From Chrysemys picta bellii (Eukaryota; Chordata; Testudines; Emydidae), in the NCBI RefSeq assembly GCF_011386835.1, contig NC_088797.1:63575587-63639586 (forward strand): a DNA stretch of 64,000 bases, read 5' to 3'. Both the position numbers and the translations under genes were made by a program. Below the pieces are notes generated by a model. That model was not told the DNA's origin, did not search any database, and was given only the letters and a program-made list of their open reading frames with translations. Of the stretch, positions 1-10,789 are shown piece after piece (position 1 is the first letter of the stretch; each line of letters starts with the position of its first letter).

Positions 1-1150
1 GATGGGCCTAGAATGACACTGCAAAAATCAACTTAGGTTTAGGTTCTGAAAATAAATCTAGTTTAAAAAGGGCCTCCCATCAACAGAAATGTTTCCATGG
101 AAACCTTTCCCCTCTTCTATTCTCACAAAAGCTTTTTTAAAGGAACACAACATGTTCTGCAGCATTTGTAGCCTGAACATTGCAGATTCATGGCCAAATG
201 CAGTGTGGGCACAGATTAGAAGCCGACTTGCCCATTTTTATTATCTAAGCAGTCATGTGCAGTGAATATGATTTTCAAATTCTGTCAGATAAGATGTTAT
301 TAGTAACAAATAAGGAAATTAAAAAAAAAAATCTGTTTGTGCGCCTCACAGCACCCCTTTTAATTCTCCAGGGAACTGGAAGTTACAGTGGCAAAATGAC
401 AGAAGAATCAAGGGTTCAGTACTTAATTGGTTTGTCAAGTATGTTGGCCTCCACATTAAATGAACTTGGCCATTAATTTTACTGCAACTTCCGAAACCTG
501 TAAACAGCCAAGTAAAAGCCTTTGAATGTAGGAAAGAGTGTACAGCTGTCCTCAGCAAGCTGTTCTTATTTTGCTACTGCAGACACTCAGTCAAACCTAT
601 AATTTAAGGTGATCTGCAAAAAATGTAAGTCACCTAATTTATGCCTTTTTTGCTTATTTATACTGTACATATATTTTCTTCTCTCCCCTCAAAAGGCAGA
701 TGCAGTGCTTGTTTTACCTTTAGAAATCACAAGGTTTCACTGTCTGCTTTTGATGAAGGTGTCTCCTTAAAGAGCCAAAGAACTGGAAAAAAGAGTTCTC
801 CGCCCTAAGCAGAAAAGGCAGATCTTCAGATATCTTCCTTCTCAACTGTTTGTCAGACATTTCAGTTAAATATGAGTTTAATTACAATTTTAGATAAACT
901 AACTAAAAACCCTTTCCTCTCGGTTGACTCAGGAATTGCTTCCTTCACACAGAAGCACAACCCTACTTGCTATCCATTTTTATCTGGAGAGCCAAGACCC
1001 AAAATTTGCAATTAAACACTTTTAAACAGCTAAAAAAAAATGGTAAAAACTCCACCCCCCCCCTTCTTCACCCAGCAAATTTAAGATTGCACTTTTTTTT
1101 TTTTTTTTTTTTTTTTAGGAAAATAGCAATTTTCACACTGGATCTGACTT
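1..1150. other. Non-coding stretch, no gene recognised
   Basis: AT-rich sequence with no exon-like reading frame flanked by convincing splice sites. It contains a C-rich run and a long T tract near 1,050-1,118. The 73-residue ORF at 255-476 has no recognisable domain. Possibly intronic or intergenic. Confidence 0.5.
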
Positions 1151-2231
1151 TACTCCTGGGGGAATTCTGCACCACTACGCAAGACAGCATTTTGTAGAAA
1201 TTAATGTTGTGTGTGCAGAATTTCCTTTTTTCCCCACAGAAACGGGCTGCAGAGATGTTGGCTGCCATCAGGGGCCGCTGGACGCAGCAGAGCCCAGCTT
1301 ACAAATAGAAGACAAGGCTGGGGGAAGGTGGAGTGGACTGGAGGGTTCCCAGCAGCTGCAGTTCCCAGCATGCCCTGAAGAAAGGAGATGGTGGCACACA
1401 GGAAACTCTGTGCAAGCCCAGGACCCAGTATCAGGCTGTTTCTCCTCTGGATCCCCGGGTAGGAGGTGAGTGTGTCTGGGCTGGGGAAGGCCCCACAGCT
1501 GGGCTCTGAGGGGTGCGAAGGCTCCGGGATGGGGCCAGGGATGAGGGGCTTGGGGTGCAGGAGGGTGCTCCGGGTTAGGACCAATGTGTTCAGAGGACAG
1601 GAGGGGGATCAGGGCTGTGGCAGGGGATTGGGGTGCGGGGCGGGCTCAGGCTCCAGGTGGTGCCTACTGCAAGCAGCTCCCGGAACCATGTCCCCCTTCT
1701 GGCTCCATGGCGCAGCCAGGCGGATCTACGCGCTGTTCCATCCGCAGGCACTGCTCCTGCAGCTCCCACTGGTCGGGAACCATGGCAAATAGGAGCTGCA
1801 GGGGCAGCATCTGAAGATGGGGCAGCGTGCAGAGTCGCCTGGCCACGCCTCCACGTACTACATAGAAGCCGGAGGGGGATCATGCTGACTGCTTCCTGGA
1901 AGCCACATGGAGCGGGGCAAGCCCCGAACCCCGCTCCCCGGTGGCAGCTGAGGGCTGGATTAAATGGTCTGATGGGCCGGATGTGGCCTAAGGGCCATAG
2001 TTTGCCCACCCATCATAAGGGTTTCTTTAACAATACCGACAAAAAATTCCCCAGGAGTAGAGAGTTGCAGACATACTTGCTGACAGGTATTTTGAAATAA
2101 ATTACCAAAATAATTGGAACTGGTGCGATTATATAGTGTTATTTTGACAAATAAAATTTGCAGAATTTTGCAGTTTTAAAATATTTTGTGCAGAATCTTT
2201 AATTTTTTGGTGCAGAATTCCCCCAGGAGTA
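1151..2231. mobile_element. Non-autonomous DNA transposon, 24-bp perfect TIRs
   Basis: Both ends carry the same inverted 24-bp terminus starting TACTCCTGGGGGAATTCTGC, at 1,151-1,174 and 2,208-2,231. The hexamer TGACTT lies directly outside each end (1,145-1,150 and 2,232-2,237), a likely target-site duplication. Further GTGCAGAAT-type motifs recur just inside both ends (near 1,213 and 2,158-2,197). The 1.08-kb interior is GC-rich, has no transposase, and near 1,951-2,014 contains sequence like the right end of the hAT element at 4,148-5,020, so the interior is chimeric. The superfamily is uncertain; a 6-bp duplication is unusual for hAT. Confidence 0.85.
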
Positions 2232-2237
2232 TGACTT

Positions 2238-2951
2238 GTAGTCTGGTATCTTATCGCCAAGAGAAGCCAGTGCAGGTATTTCAAAGGAAGATGCAAGAAC
2301 CCTTGGACTGGCTACTTATGGAAAAGCATCTTGCAAAGGGAGTTCCTGCCTTAACCCAACTACTGACTAACTGGGGTATGCACAAAAGGTGAGAACTCAC
2401 ACACTAGGCTATCCCAAAACTTCCACATTTGGGAGTGAAATTTGTCACGTGTCATCTCTACCCAAACAGGATTTTAATACTTAGAGAAAACTCCCTTGAG
2501 CTCCTGAGTTATGGGACTGTTAAGACTTTTTCCCATTGTAAAAAAAATATTCTAGACACAATCTGCCCTTCCCTCAAACAGGCAAAAAAGTGGCTGAGAT
2601 ACGGCCTTGTTTACTTGGGGTAGGGAGCAGGACTTTGATCAGAAAGTACAGCCTCAGCTCTTTGATGTCTTGCTTAGTCTACTGAAAGGTGGCAGGAACA
2701 GGCAAGAATAAACACACACAATATCAATGAGGCCAGCAAGACTATGCACTTCTAAATAGTCATCTCACAGAACCGAAACGAAGTTTGTCAGCTTGTGGGT
2801 TTTAGCAGGGCAAGGAGATTAACTTTCCCTTTGGTGCCAATAGTTGCTCCAGGGGGCAGAACTATCTAGAATAGTGTTAAGGAGCCTTTCTCTAAGTTCC
2901 TCATCCAGCCCAGGTGTCTAAACATCCTTCTCCTGTACAAAACTGGACACT
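2238..2951. other. No gene recognised
   Basis: Ordinary intergenic or intronic sequence. The plus-strand ORF ending at 2,392 begins inside the transposon end and has no recognisable domain, so I do not call it. Confidence 0.4.
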
Positions 2952-2959
2952 TCCTAGAA

Positions 2960-5269
2960 CAGGGGATCTCAAACATGCGGCCCGCCGAGTTATTTCCTGC
3001 GGCCCGCCATAGGCGCTGACTTCACTGACACCCCCCAAGCGCTCCACGTCCCCACTCCTCTGCCTACTTTCCAGCACTTCCCACTGCCAAACAGCTGTTT
3101 GGTGGCGCTTAGGACTTTCCAGGAGGGAGGGGGGAGAAGCAGGGACACGGCGTGCTCAGGGGAGGAGGCAGAGAAGAGGTGGGGCCGGGGCAGTGATTTG
3201 GGGAAGGGGTTGGAATAGGGGCAGGGAGGGGTGGAGTTGGGGCGGGGACTTTGGGGAAGGGGTTGGAAGAGGCTGGGCAGGGAAGACATTGTTAGCTGGA
3301 TCAGCAAAACATAACCCACCTCTGGCTCTGTTGCTGCCAGCTCCCACACATGCTCTGGGGAGGAGGAAAAGCAGGCTCTTGGAGCTGCTGTTTAAGGCAG
3401 TGTTTACAGTCACTCTCGCTCTGGGGGTGGGGATGTCTGATGAGTGCATTTCAATGAGCCGTTTCCACAGTTCTCTGAAGTTTACCCAGTCAAACTGCCC
3501 AAGCTTGACAAACAGCCTTGCAGCTCCTCGCTCCCAATCAAGCCATTGAGCCTGCTCTTCCTGCATCTCCAATCCTCCCCTCCAGCTATACCCCAACTCA
3601 CACCAACCCTCAGCTAGACCCTTTGCCACTCTTCAAATCTCCCCTCCATCAAGGGAGGGCCAAACACACCGCTATTGAAATCCCTCCCCATTGATCTCAT
3701 GTGCAGTGTTTAAAGCTGGGGGGAGAAGGGAAAAGCCTTTTCCTTTAACACTGGGAGGGAGGGAAAGGGAATCAGAGAGAAATATCATGGGGGGGGGGGG
3801 GTGGAAGACAGGGATTTTGGATTTTCCAGTTTACAAAAGCCAAGCCTGTTCCCCACGCCTCTCACCCTCAAAAACGCCTGGATGGGAAAGAAATCCCCGA
3901 CCCTCCTAGGGGACACGGACACTTCAACACAGGTGCTGACTGCTGAGTAAATTTGCTCAATAGAGGCCTACAGCTCCAAGCATGCTCTACTCCACTTTGC
4001 ACGGAGCTGCTGCCTTAGAGACAGAGCAAGGCATGCTGTGAGTAGTTGGGAAGAATGTTTGTTAAAAGTGGCAACATATTTTGTATGAATAGTTACTTTA
4101 AAAAGTTCCTGCCATTACAGCTATGTTGATAGACTCTTAGTGTAGATCAGGGACAGGCAAACTTTTTGGCCTGAGGGGGGCCACATCGGGTTTCCAAAAT
4201 TGTATGGAGAGCTGGTTAGAGGAGGCTGTGCCTCCCCAAACAGTCAGGTGTGGCCCAGCCAATGCCCCCTATCTGACCCCCCCCCCCCCCCGCTTCTCGC
4301 CCCCGAACCCCCCGCCCCTAACTGTCCCCGCCGCCCCATCCAACCCCTCCTCTCATTCCTGACTGCTCCCCCTCACCCCGGGACCTCTGCCCCATCCAGC
4401 CACCCCTTCTCCCTAACCGCTCCTGGAACCCCTGCCCCTGACTGCCCCATCCAACCCTTCCTCTCATTCCTGACTGCCCCCCCCCGGGACCTCTGCCCCA
4501 TCCAACCACCCCTTCTCCTTGCCTGCCCCCCACTGCCCCATCCTGACTGCCCCTCCAGGACCCCTGCCCCCATGTTCCCTGCCCTCTGACCACCCCACTC
4601 CCTATCCACACCTCCACCCCCAACCACCACCCCAAACTCCCCTGCCCCCTTACCGCGTTGCCTGGAGCACAGGTGGCTGGCAGCGCTACAGCCACGCCGC
4701 CCAGAGCACCAGGACAGGCAGCCCCACCACCGTGCAGCACAGAGCACCAGGTCAGGCTGCAGCTCTGCAGCTGCACTGCCCCAGGAGCTGGCAGCCCCAC
4801 CACCGTGCAGCACAGAGCACCAGGTCAGGCTGCAGCTCTGCAGCTGCACTGCCCCAGGAGCTGGCAGCCCCACCGCCCAGAGTGTTGCGCCAGCGCTGCA
4901 GTGAGCTGAGGCTGTGGGGGAGGGGCCGGGGGCTAGCCTCCCAGGCCAGGATCTCAGGGGCTGGGCAGGAGAGTCCCACGGGCTGAATGTGGCTGGTGGG
5001 CCATAGTTTGCCCACCTCTGGTGTAGATCATCATCAGTATTACTGAGCACATAAGGAATAGTTATAGGTGTTTATATTTTATTAAAACCCCTCTTCACAT
5101 TACAGTTTTTAAAAAGTTAATACACTGACTTCTAATAGCATACTATATTACTCTTCATTTTTTACTATACTTTTCTTTCATTGTATGAAAAGGTTTCAGT
5201 GATACGGCCCTCAGGCCAATGTACTAGTCCTCATGTGGCCCTCATGGTGATTTGAGTTTGAGATCCCCG
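2960..5269. mobile_element. hAT-type non-autonomous element (outer)
   Basis: The left end CAGGGGATCTCAAAC and right end GTTTGAGATCCCCG are inverted repeats, with one base missing on the right. The 8-bp target-site duplication TCCTAGAA is exact (2,952-2,959 and 5,270-5,277), which is diagnostic of the hAT superfamily. There is no transposase ORF. The interior has GC-rich, purine-biased tracts (3,120-3,270) and is interrupted by a second hAT element at 4,148-5,020. The same right terminus recurs at 13,284 and 32,287 inside the MROH island. Confidence 0.88.
4148..5020. mobile_element. hAT MITE nested inside the outer hAT element
   Basis: The termini are CAGGGACAGGCAAACT on the left and AGTTTGCCCACCTCTG on the right, with an exact 8-bp duplication GTGTAGAT at 4,140-4,147 and 5,021-5,028. 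The 873-bp interior is very C-rich and includes a tandem direct repeat of about 70 bp (4,735-4,875, CAGCACAGAGCACCAGGTCAG type). Long ORFs across it are compositional. It inserted after the outer element, giving a clear relative age. Confidence 0.9.
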
Positions 5270-5277
5270 TCCTAGAA

Positions 5278-5571
5278 CTATCTGGCACAAGCTAGTCCTT
5301 TCCTGACTGACTAGCTTGGTGCAAATCTGACTAGCTGTGATGACTAGCTTGGTGCAAATCAGAAGAGTGGTAGAGACCAAAGGGCCACCAGAGGAATGGC
5401 AGAGAACCAAAAGTTTCCCACTTCTGAGTGTTTAGGGTGGGAAGGTGAGAAGCTAGTCCTCTATTTGTGCAGAACCTATGCTTTTCCTTTGAAAGAGTGA
5501 CATTTCTACTGGCTGAGATTGCAAAGACTCAGGTGTAACTAATGCACAGTCTTGTCTTCCTGTATCTGCAG
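5278..5571. repeat. Short direct repeat of GACTAGCTTGGTGCAAATC
   Basis: The motif GACTAGCTTGGTGCAAATC occurs twice about 33 bp apart (near 5,309 and 5,341). The rest of this stretch shows nothing recognisable. Confidence 0.55.
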
Positions 5572-5651
5572 ACAAGACAGCATTACAACTTCTGCAGCTG
5601 CTGCTCAGAATTTTGCTAAGCAGCCGCAGAATGAAGTTATCAAGTTTCTGG
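5572..5651 (+). CDS. Candidate internal coding exon, gene unknown
   Basis: An 80-bp segment has a pyrimidine-rich tract and CAG acceptor directly upstream (CTTCCTGTATCTGCAG, ending 5,571) and a strong donor GGGTAAGT directly downstream. One frame, entered with one base and left with one base, is open and protein-like, including TTSAAAAQNFAKQPQNEV and IKFL. I do not recognise the protein. It runs opposite to CHUK and to the inferred ERLIN1 direction, so it may be an exon of an antisense transcript, a captured exon, or chance. No companion exon was identified. Confidence 0.35.
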
Positions 5652-6280
5652 GTAAGTCTCCCTGTGGCTCCTCAGAACTGTAGGCAGCAGTGAAATTATT
5701 CACAGGGGAAGAGAGCCCAAAACCACAGCAGCTTAGGATAGAATGTGTCTGTGTTCACCAGAGTCAGCCTAAGAAACCCACAGCTGACAAATGAGGCTAT
5801 CAAGAAACTGGGGTAATGATTGCCTGTCTCAGCAAGCACCAATAGACAGCCATACCAAAACATGTCCCCTAGGACATTTCACCTTCAGCTCGTGGGAGAT
5901 TAAAGAGCTCTTACTATTAATATGCTCACACTTTTTCACACAGCTCACACCACCATACTCTTCATCATGATTAAAAATACCCCAGCGAGAACAAACTAAG
6001 ACACAGATGCACTTCCTAAGCACAGACCTCAGCAGCCAGGAGTCTGGATGGCTGCTTTAGTCACCCCACCTGCTGCAAATCAGAGTCTGGGAGTTTCTCC
6101 ACACGACCTACTAAAACTCTGGAGAACATCAAGTACTGCTCTTGTACATCCTACAATGCAAGGTGAACATTCATCCATTTACCTCACATCACTCAGCCTC
6201 TCCTGAAAACATGCACCATGCCCTGTCAGGAAGAGCTGCTTTACCTGCTGTTTGGGTCTGTTCTACGTGGGCTCCTAGGA
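5652..6280. other. No gene recognised
   Basis: No convincing exon, repeat end or RNA gene seen. The minus-strand 64-residue ORF here lacks any recognisable feature. Confidence 0.4.
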
Positions 6281-6440
6281 CATGTCTACACTGAGATTAG
6301 ACACCCGCGGCTGGCCCGTGCCAGCTGACTCAAGCTAAGCAGCTGTTTTATTGCGGTGTCCATGCTCGGAGGCTCCCCGCTCGCGGAGTCTTTGGGCCCG
6401 GGGTCCGGGTCCAGCCCCAGCCAGCCGCGGGGGTCTCAGC
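6281..6440. repeat. One arm of a fold-back interspersed repeat
   Basis: The segment begins GGACATGTCTACACTGAGAT and contains GACACCCGCGGCTGGCCCGTGCCAGCTGACTCA, split here as GACACCCGCGGCTGGCC then CGTGCCAGCTGACTCA. I recognise this as the arm of a GC-rich palindromic repeat common in chelonian DNA. The partner arm is absent, so this is a partial copy fused to the CpG-rich region. Confidence 0.55.
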
Positions 6441-7080
6441 GCAGTGTTATGTACCCTCAGCACTAACGGGTGAGGCAGCAGCACATTATAGCGCCCGCCT
6501 GACACCGGCCCGCTCTGCCTCGGGCTCGCTCCTGCCGCTTTCAACACCAGCCCAGGAGCAGGCTGCTGCCGAGCGGCCCTTCCCCAGCGCAGCGGGTCCC
6601 TCGCTCCTCCGGAGCTGTGTCCCCGGCCGCCCCCAACGTCCCAGCAGGCCCAGCCAGGGGCTCGCCAGAGGCCCGCCGGGAACGCTCCGGGCCGCAGCGA
6701 GGAGCCCCCGGCCCCGCCCCGGAGCAGCGGCTGCCCGGCCAGGCATGGGGGGGGGGGGCTCTGCCGCCTCCCCAGCAGCAGCCCGGGCCCGTGGCGAGCC
6801 GTGGGGACAGCGCGCTCCCCAGGCCAGGCATGTAGCGTGAGGGGGTCTCTCTGCCGCCCGCCCCCCGTACCTACTCAGCGCCGCCCCTCACGAGCCACCG
6901 GACACGTCGCTCCCACGCACGCGCAGCTAACACCGCTCGCTTCCACCTCCTACCAGCCAACCACCGAACAGAAGGGCTCAGGTACGGTAAGGCAGCGAGA
7001 ACAAAATACTTGTCGTCACGGATCCGCGTAGTACCAGGAACCCCCTACCGAATCCGACGCGGGGGCGGGGCTCGGGGCTG
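6310..7080. promoter_or_regulatory. CpG island, candidate promoter (possibly ERLIN1)
   Basis: About 770 bp are GC-rich with very many CpG dinucleotides, unlike the CpG-poor surroundings. GC-box-like CCCCGCCCC occurs near 6,713-6,720 and no TATA box is apparent. A donor-like site on the minus strand (GTACGG at the complement of 6,865-6,870) could end a first exon reading leftwards. In other vertebrates the gene immediately beyond the CHUK 3' end, on the same strand, is ERLIN1, so a minus-strand ERLIN1 start here is an inference from synteny; no ERLIN1 coding exon was found within the window. Confidence 0.55.
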
Positions 7081-7910
7081 GGCCGTGTCGCACTGTGGGA
7101 CAAGGGGCAGCGCTGGGGGGTGGGGCTGGGCAGCTGCGCTCAGTGCTGGGGTTGGGGGTCAGGGCAGTGCCACAATACGGGGCGGGCTCAGTGCAGGACT
7201 GGGCCGTGTCACACTGTGGGTAGCGGAGAGGTGGAGCTCAGTGCTGGGGGTGGCGCTGGGCCTGGTCACACTGTGGGATAAGGGTCAGTGCTGGCGAGTG
7301 GGGCTTGGCAGTGTCACACTCACTAGGGGCAATGTTCAGTGCGAGTGGGCAGTGCTGCATTGGGAGAAGGTGCAAGGCTGGGGACACCCCACCCTGAGGG
7401 CAATGCACTGTGCTGCGGGGGCAGGCTGGGATGAGAATCAATGCTGGGGGCAGAGGCGTCACATTGGGGGTGATGCTCACTGTTAAAGATTGGGGCTGGT
7501 GAGTGTCACACTGATGAGTAGGGCTCAGTGATTGGGGGCAAAGCTCAATGCTGGGGTGGCATGGGGCAGTGCTGGGATCAGGGCTGGGCACCTGGGTGGG
7601 GGCTCAGAGCTGGGCAGTGTCACATCAGGTAGCGCTCATTGCTGGGGTCAGGGCTGGGTAGCTGGAGGGTGGGGGAGGGGGAAGCTCAGTGCTGGGGGTG
7701 TTACACAGCAATATCACACTGTTGGACGATGCACTGTACAGGTGGGGCTGGGTAAGCTCCCTGAGATGAGGATCAATGCTGGGGGCAGAGGAGTCACAAT
7801 GGGGGTGATACTCAGGTTTGGGGCTAGCGAGTGTAACTCGGTAGGGGAAATACTCAGTGGGTCAGTGGCGCTGAGGTTCAGTGCTGGGGGCAGGGCTGGG
7901 TAATGTCACT
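7075..7910. repeat. Degenerate G-rich minisatellite
   Basis: Irregular repetition of a unit of roughly 45-65 bp containing GGGCAGTGTCACACT, GGGGCTCAGTGCTGGGGG and GGGTCAGTGCTGGG. The G bias is strong on the plus strand. ORFs on both strands through it (for example 7,010-7,486) are by-products of the repeat. Confidence 0.7.
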
Positions 7911-8069
7911 GTCATTCTTCTGTAACATTGTTTAAAAGGGGGGTGATGCCTGAAAAGCCAATGCTCTCCCACATTTTTGGTCCCCATTGTTAATTTGTGG
8001 AACAGAAGGGCTGCTCCTTTTACAACAGCAAGTTACCCTAGCTACAACCAGCTAAAGTGGGGTGGTGGC
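7911..8069. other. No gene; left flank of the hAT-bounded island
   Basis: Unremarkable sequence. It ends with GTGGTGGC (8,062-8,069), which matches 7 of 8 bases of GTGGTGGG at 35,313-35,320. Confidence 0.5.
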
Positions 8070-8157
8070 CAGGGCCGGCTCTAGGTTTTTTGCCACCCCA
8101 AGCAAAAAAAATTTTGGCTACCCCCCTTCCCAGCCCTGGGCTCCGTGCCGCACCCAG
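8070..8157 (+). mobile_element. Left-end fragment of a CAGGGCCGGCTCTAG hAT element
   Basis: The fragment starts exactly at the terminus CAGGGCCGGCTCTAG and follows the same family as the elements at 14,600 and 33,608 (TTTTTTGCC, then AAGCAAAAAAA). It stops abruptly near 8,157, where MROH-island sequence begins. No right end follows until 17,811 and 35,312. It forms the left border of the island. Confidence 0.85.
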
Positions 8158-9226
8158 CCTCAGCCTATTGGTCAAAGGTGGTGGGGAGGTGGTGACCTCA
8201 CAGAGAGATGCTGACATCAGCCAGGCAGGATAGGGGCGCAGGGCCAGGGAAACCTCAGAGACCCCTGTGGTTTTGCTTCAGCAAGTCTCTTTCTCGAGGT
8301 CTCTCTTTGAGGACTCAGAGAGTATTAGGGTTCACGTACGTGTGTGCGAGGAGGAGTCTCTTTCGAGTTTTCTCCTTTCCTTTTACTGATTTTACTAGAA
8401 AACAGACGTCCCTGTTTACGAGGTAAAAGCCTCCGAGAGGTTTGGAACCTGTTCAGTCTGATCCATCTGGTGCCAGCCGAATTCTAGGCATGGAAAGCAC
8501 TAGTTGAAGGTGGCAGAATTGTATTTCCCACCTGGGATTTTGTCCCATACAATCACTGGGGACATTAGGGTTTGTCCTTTTCATTTTACCTTTTCCTCCA
8601 TCCCTCCTTCCTTTCTCTTCATCTCTTCCTTCTTTTGTCCTTTCTCCTGTTTCCCTCCCAACACCAGGAGGGGTGAGGCGGGCTGGCTCCAACTGGCTGT
8701 AGGATCTTTTGCTGCAGAGGCTGTGGGTTAGGAATGTTCCTCTTGGGGAGGCAGAGGCAGAGCAGAGAATGAGCTTGGCTGGAGTCAAGTTCTTCTTGTC
8801 CTGGTTAAGTGGTGACTGAGCTTTTAAGGGCACCATGCTGACCCTCCACACACACACCCTGTCGGGTGCTGCAGGGAGGTGAAGGAGGAAACGGTTGGCA
8901 CAGAGATGAAGCAGACTGAAGTAGGGACAAACACAAGGGTGGAGCAGTCCACGGTGGGTTCCTGTGCACTGTCCTGAAGGGAGTATAGAGCATAGGCATG
9001 GGGAAGACCAAAATTCACCTCCAGGTAGATCATCAACCTACTCCTCTGTCCCAAGGGCCAGGAAGGCCTCTGGTTTTTGCTCTCTTCGGTAGCTGGAGCT
9101 GCTCCGATTTGGGGGTGGGGTAGGCAGAGGTGGGAACAGGCCATAGGATTTAATCAAGTGTCAGAGGGAGACTCCCCCTCTGCGGGAGATTATGTTGCCC
9201 CTCTGTGGGGAATCTCTTCCTTGCAG

Positions 9227-9356
9227 ATGCTGGACTCTGCCAGGAAGCCCAGCTCCCATCCCTAGCAGCTTGGCTGTTCCCTACCTGCTGTGCACCAGGC
9301 CCTCTGCAGAGAGCTGCTCTGGGCAAGGACTGCAGAGCCAGCTGTCATCCTGGCAG
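9227..9356 (+). pseudogene. MROH-family exon remnant with in-frame stop (block A)
   Basis: The acceptor CTCTTCCTTGCAG precedes 9,227 and a GTGTAG donor follows 9,356. The frame ends in a stretch including VHQALCRELLWARTAEPAV, then one base that joins in phase with the two-base start of the exon at 9,408. Codon 13 (9,263-9,265) is TAG, so the copy is not translatable as it stands. The same stop is present in block A' (28,163-28,165), so it predates the duplication. Assignment to the maestro HEAT-like repeat (MROH) family rests mainly on the following exon. Confidence 0.55.
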
Positions 9357-9407
9357 GTGTAGCCCCAGGTTCCATAACCCTGACCCATGGTCTCCCTCCG
9401 CTGGCAG

Positions 9408-9502
9408 GCTCTGAAGAAGGCCTGCCCAGAGACATGGATGCCATGCTGAAGAGCTTGCTGACAGCAACCCCCAGCACAGACAATCACCAGCATATCTTGG
9501 AG
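9408..9502 (+). pseudogene. MROH-family exon (block A)
   Basis: A 95-bp exon lies between acceptor CTCCGCTGGCAG and donor GTGAGC, entered with two bases and left at a codon boundary. It encodes EEGLPRDMDAMLKSLLTATP followed by STDNHQHILE, resembling the (L/M)DAML-SLL...ILE segment of reptile and bird MROH HEAT-repeat proteins. MROH proteins are long chains of HEAT-like helical repeats of mostly unknown function. This exon is intact, but the preceding one has a stop and I find no matching downstream exon in the block, so I treat it as a gene fragment. Confidence 0.7.
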
Positions 9503-10183
9503 GTGAGCATAATGGTCAGGGGGAGCAGGAGTTTTACCTTAGCCCTGGGGAGGCCTGGAAATGAGAGACTGGATGATCCACATTTCCATTGTGTCCTCCT
9601 ACCTGAAAGCCATCCGTGGTCAGAGCAGTGAGTGCAGGGCAGCGTTGGGGCCCTTCCACCTTCAGGGATAGAGGGAAGGCGCTGGTGCTCGACAACAGGG
9701 CTCTTCCTGGTTCTGTTGAGCACTAACTCCAACGCCCCAGGCAGGCTTGTGGAGTGAGAGCATCAGACCCCTGTGAGGTCCAGGAGAAGGCCCTCTGAGA
9801 AGAGCACTGGCTCCTTCCTAGGAAGCTGCTGAGATTCTCAAGGAGGGATTCATCCCTTCTCTCCCATGGACACAGAGGATTGTAAGGAGCAGGGCGTTGT
9901 CCTTTATCCAACAGAGACCTGTCCTAGCTCTCACCCACAAACCTGGGAGAGAGCTGGGCACTTGACCAGATCCTACCCCTGCACTTGCCCTGGTACACTT
10001 TCTTCTCCCCTCCTGCCTTGGCTATTAGGCTATGGCTCTATGAACATGAAACAAACAGGAACTTCTTCTCTATCTCTAAGCCAAACTGATTTATCAAGTC
10101 TGACCCCACAACATATTTCAGGGGGCGTATTTCCAGTACATGTATAGAACTCATTATACCCCACTCAGACCTGGTCACGTGGA

Positions 10184-10252
10184 TTCGGCGGCGTTTCTGC
10201 GGGCGATCTGACGGTCCCGTGCCTTCGACGTACCTGCCGCTGAATTGCCACT
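10184..10252. mobile_element. Fragment of a GCGGCAATTCGGCGG-type hAT MITE
   Basis: GGATTCGGCGGCG, GACGGTCCCGTG and CTGCCGCTGAATTGCC correspond to the interior of the complete MITE at 40,786-41,005. The same fragment recurs in block A' near 29,084-29,152. The reading frame that follows (DCLRLLRCFLELPLQGRQ, 10,256 on) is open but not recognised. Confidence 0.5.
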
Positions 10253-10789
10253 GAAGACTGCCTGCGCTTGCTGCGCTGCTTCCTGGAGCTGCCCCTGCAG
10301 GGCAGGCAGCCCTATGAAGTGGTGCAGCAGCTGGCATACTCCCACTGCATGTGCTCTAACCCAACCAATATCCGCCGTCCTCCAGAGCTCTCTGCCCTGG
10401 CTTCTAATCAGAAAGGCCCTGACTGGTTCCCCGGTACAAGAGAGGGGACCAGCCCCTTCACCAGAGCCTAACAGGTCCTTCTTTATTTGATAGAGTTACA
10501 GGGGAGGGTTGAGGGTTGTTCCTGGGCGGCTAGCGGGGCTGTTTTGGAGCTTTGATTTATTGCCTTCTTTTAATGTTTTATCTAATCTAGAGTATCTGGA
10601 GAGACATTTCCCTCCGTGCTTTACATACAATTTTATTGTAAACCCTCAGTTGAAGAGTGTCATGTTCATGGTCACATTCAGGGAAGGGCAGAGGCTGGTG
10701 GCTGAGGAAGGTCTCCCAACTTCAGAACGGCCAGGTCTGCTTTTCAAGTGAATGTATCAGTATTTACGACTGCATTGCCCCCAGGCACG

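Noticed and set aside
255..476. 73-residue ORF at the left edge as a gene
   Set aside because: Low complexity, no splice context and no recognised family.
4318..5050. ORFs of up to 225 residues through 4.3-5.0 kb
   Set aside because: They are compositional ORFs in the C-rich interior of a nested hAT MITE.
10253..10470. Frame DCLRLLRCFLELPLQGRQPY as an MROH exon
   Set aside because: Follows directly on a MITE fragment without an acceptor and does not resemble MROH; left unassigned.
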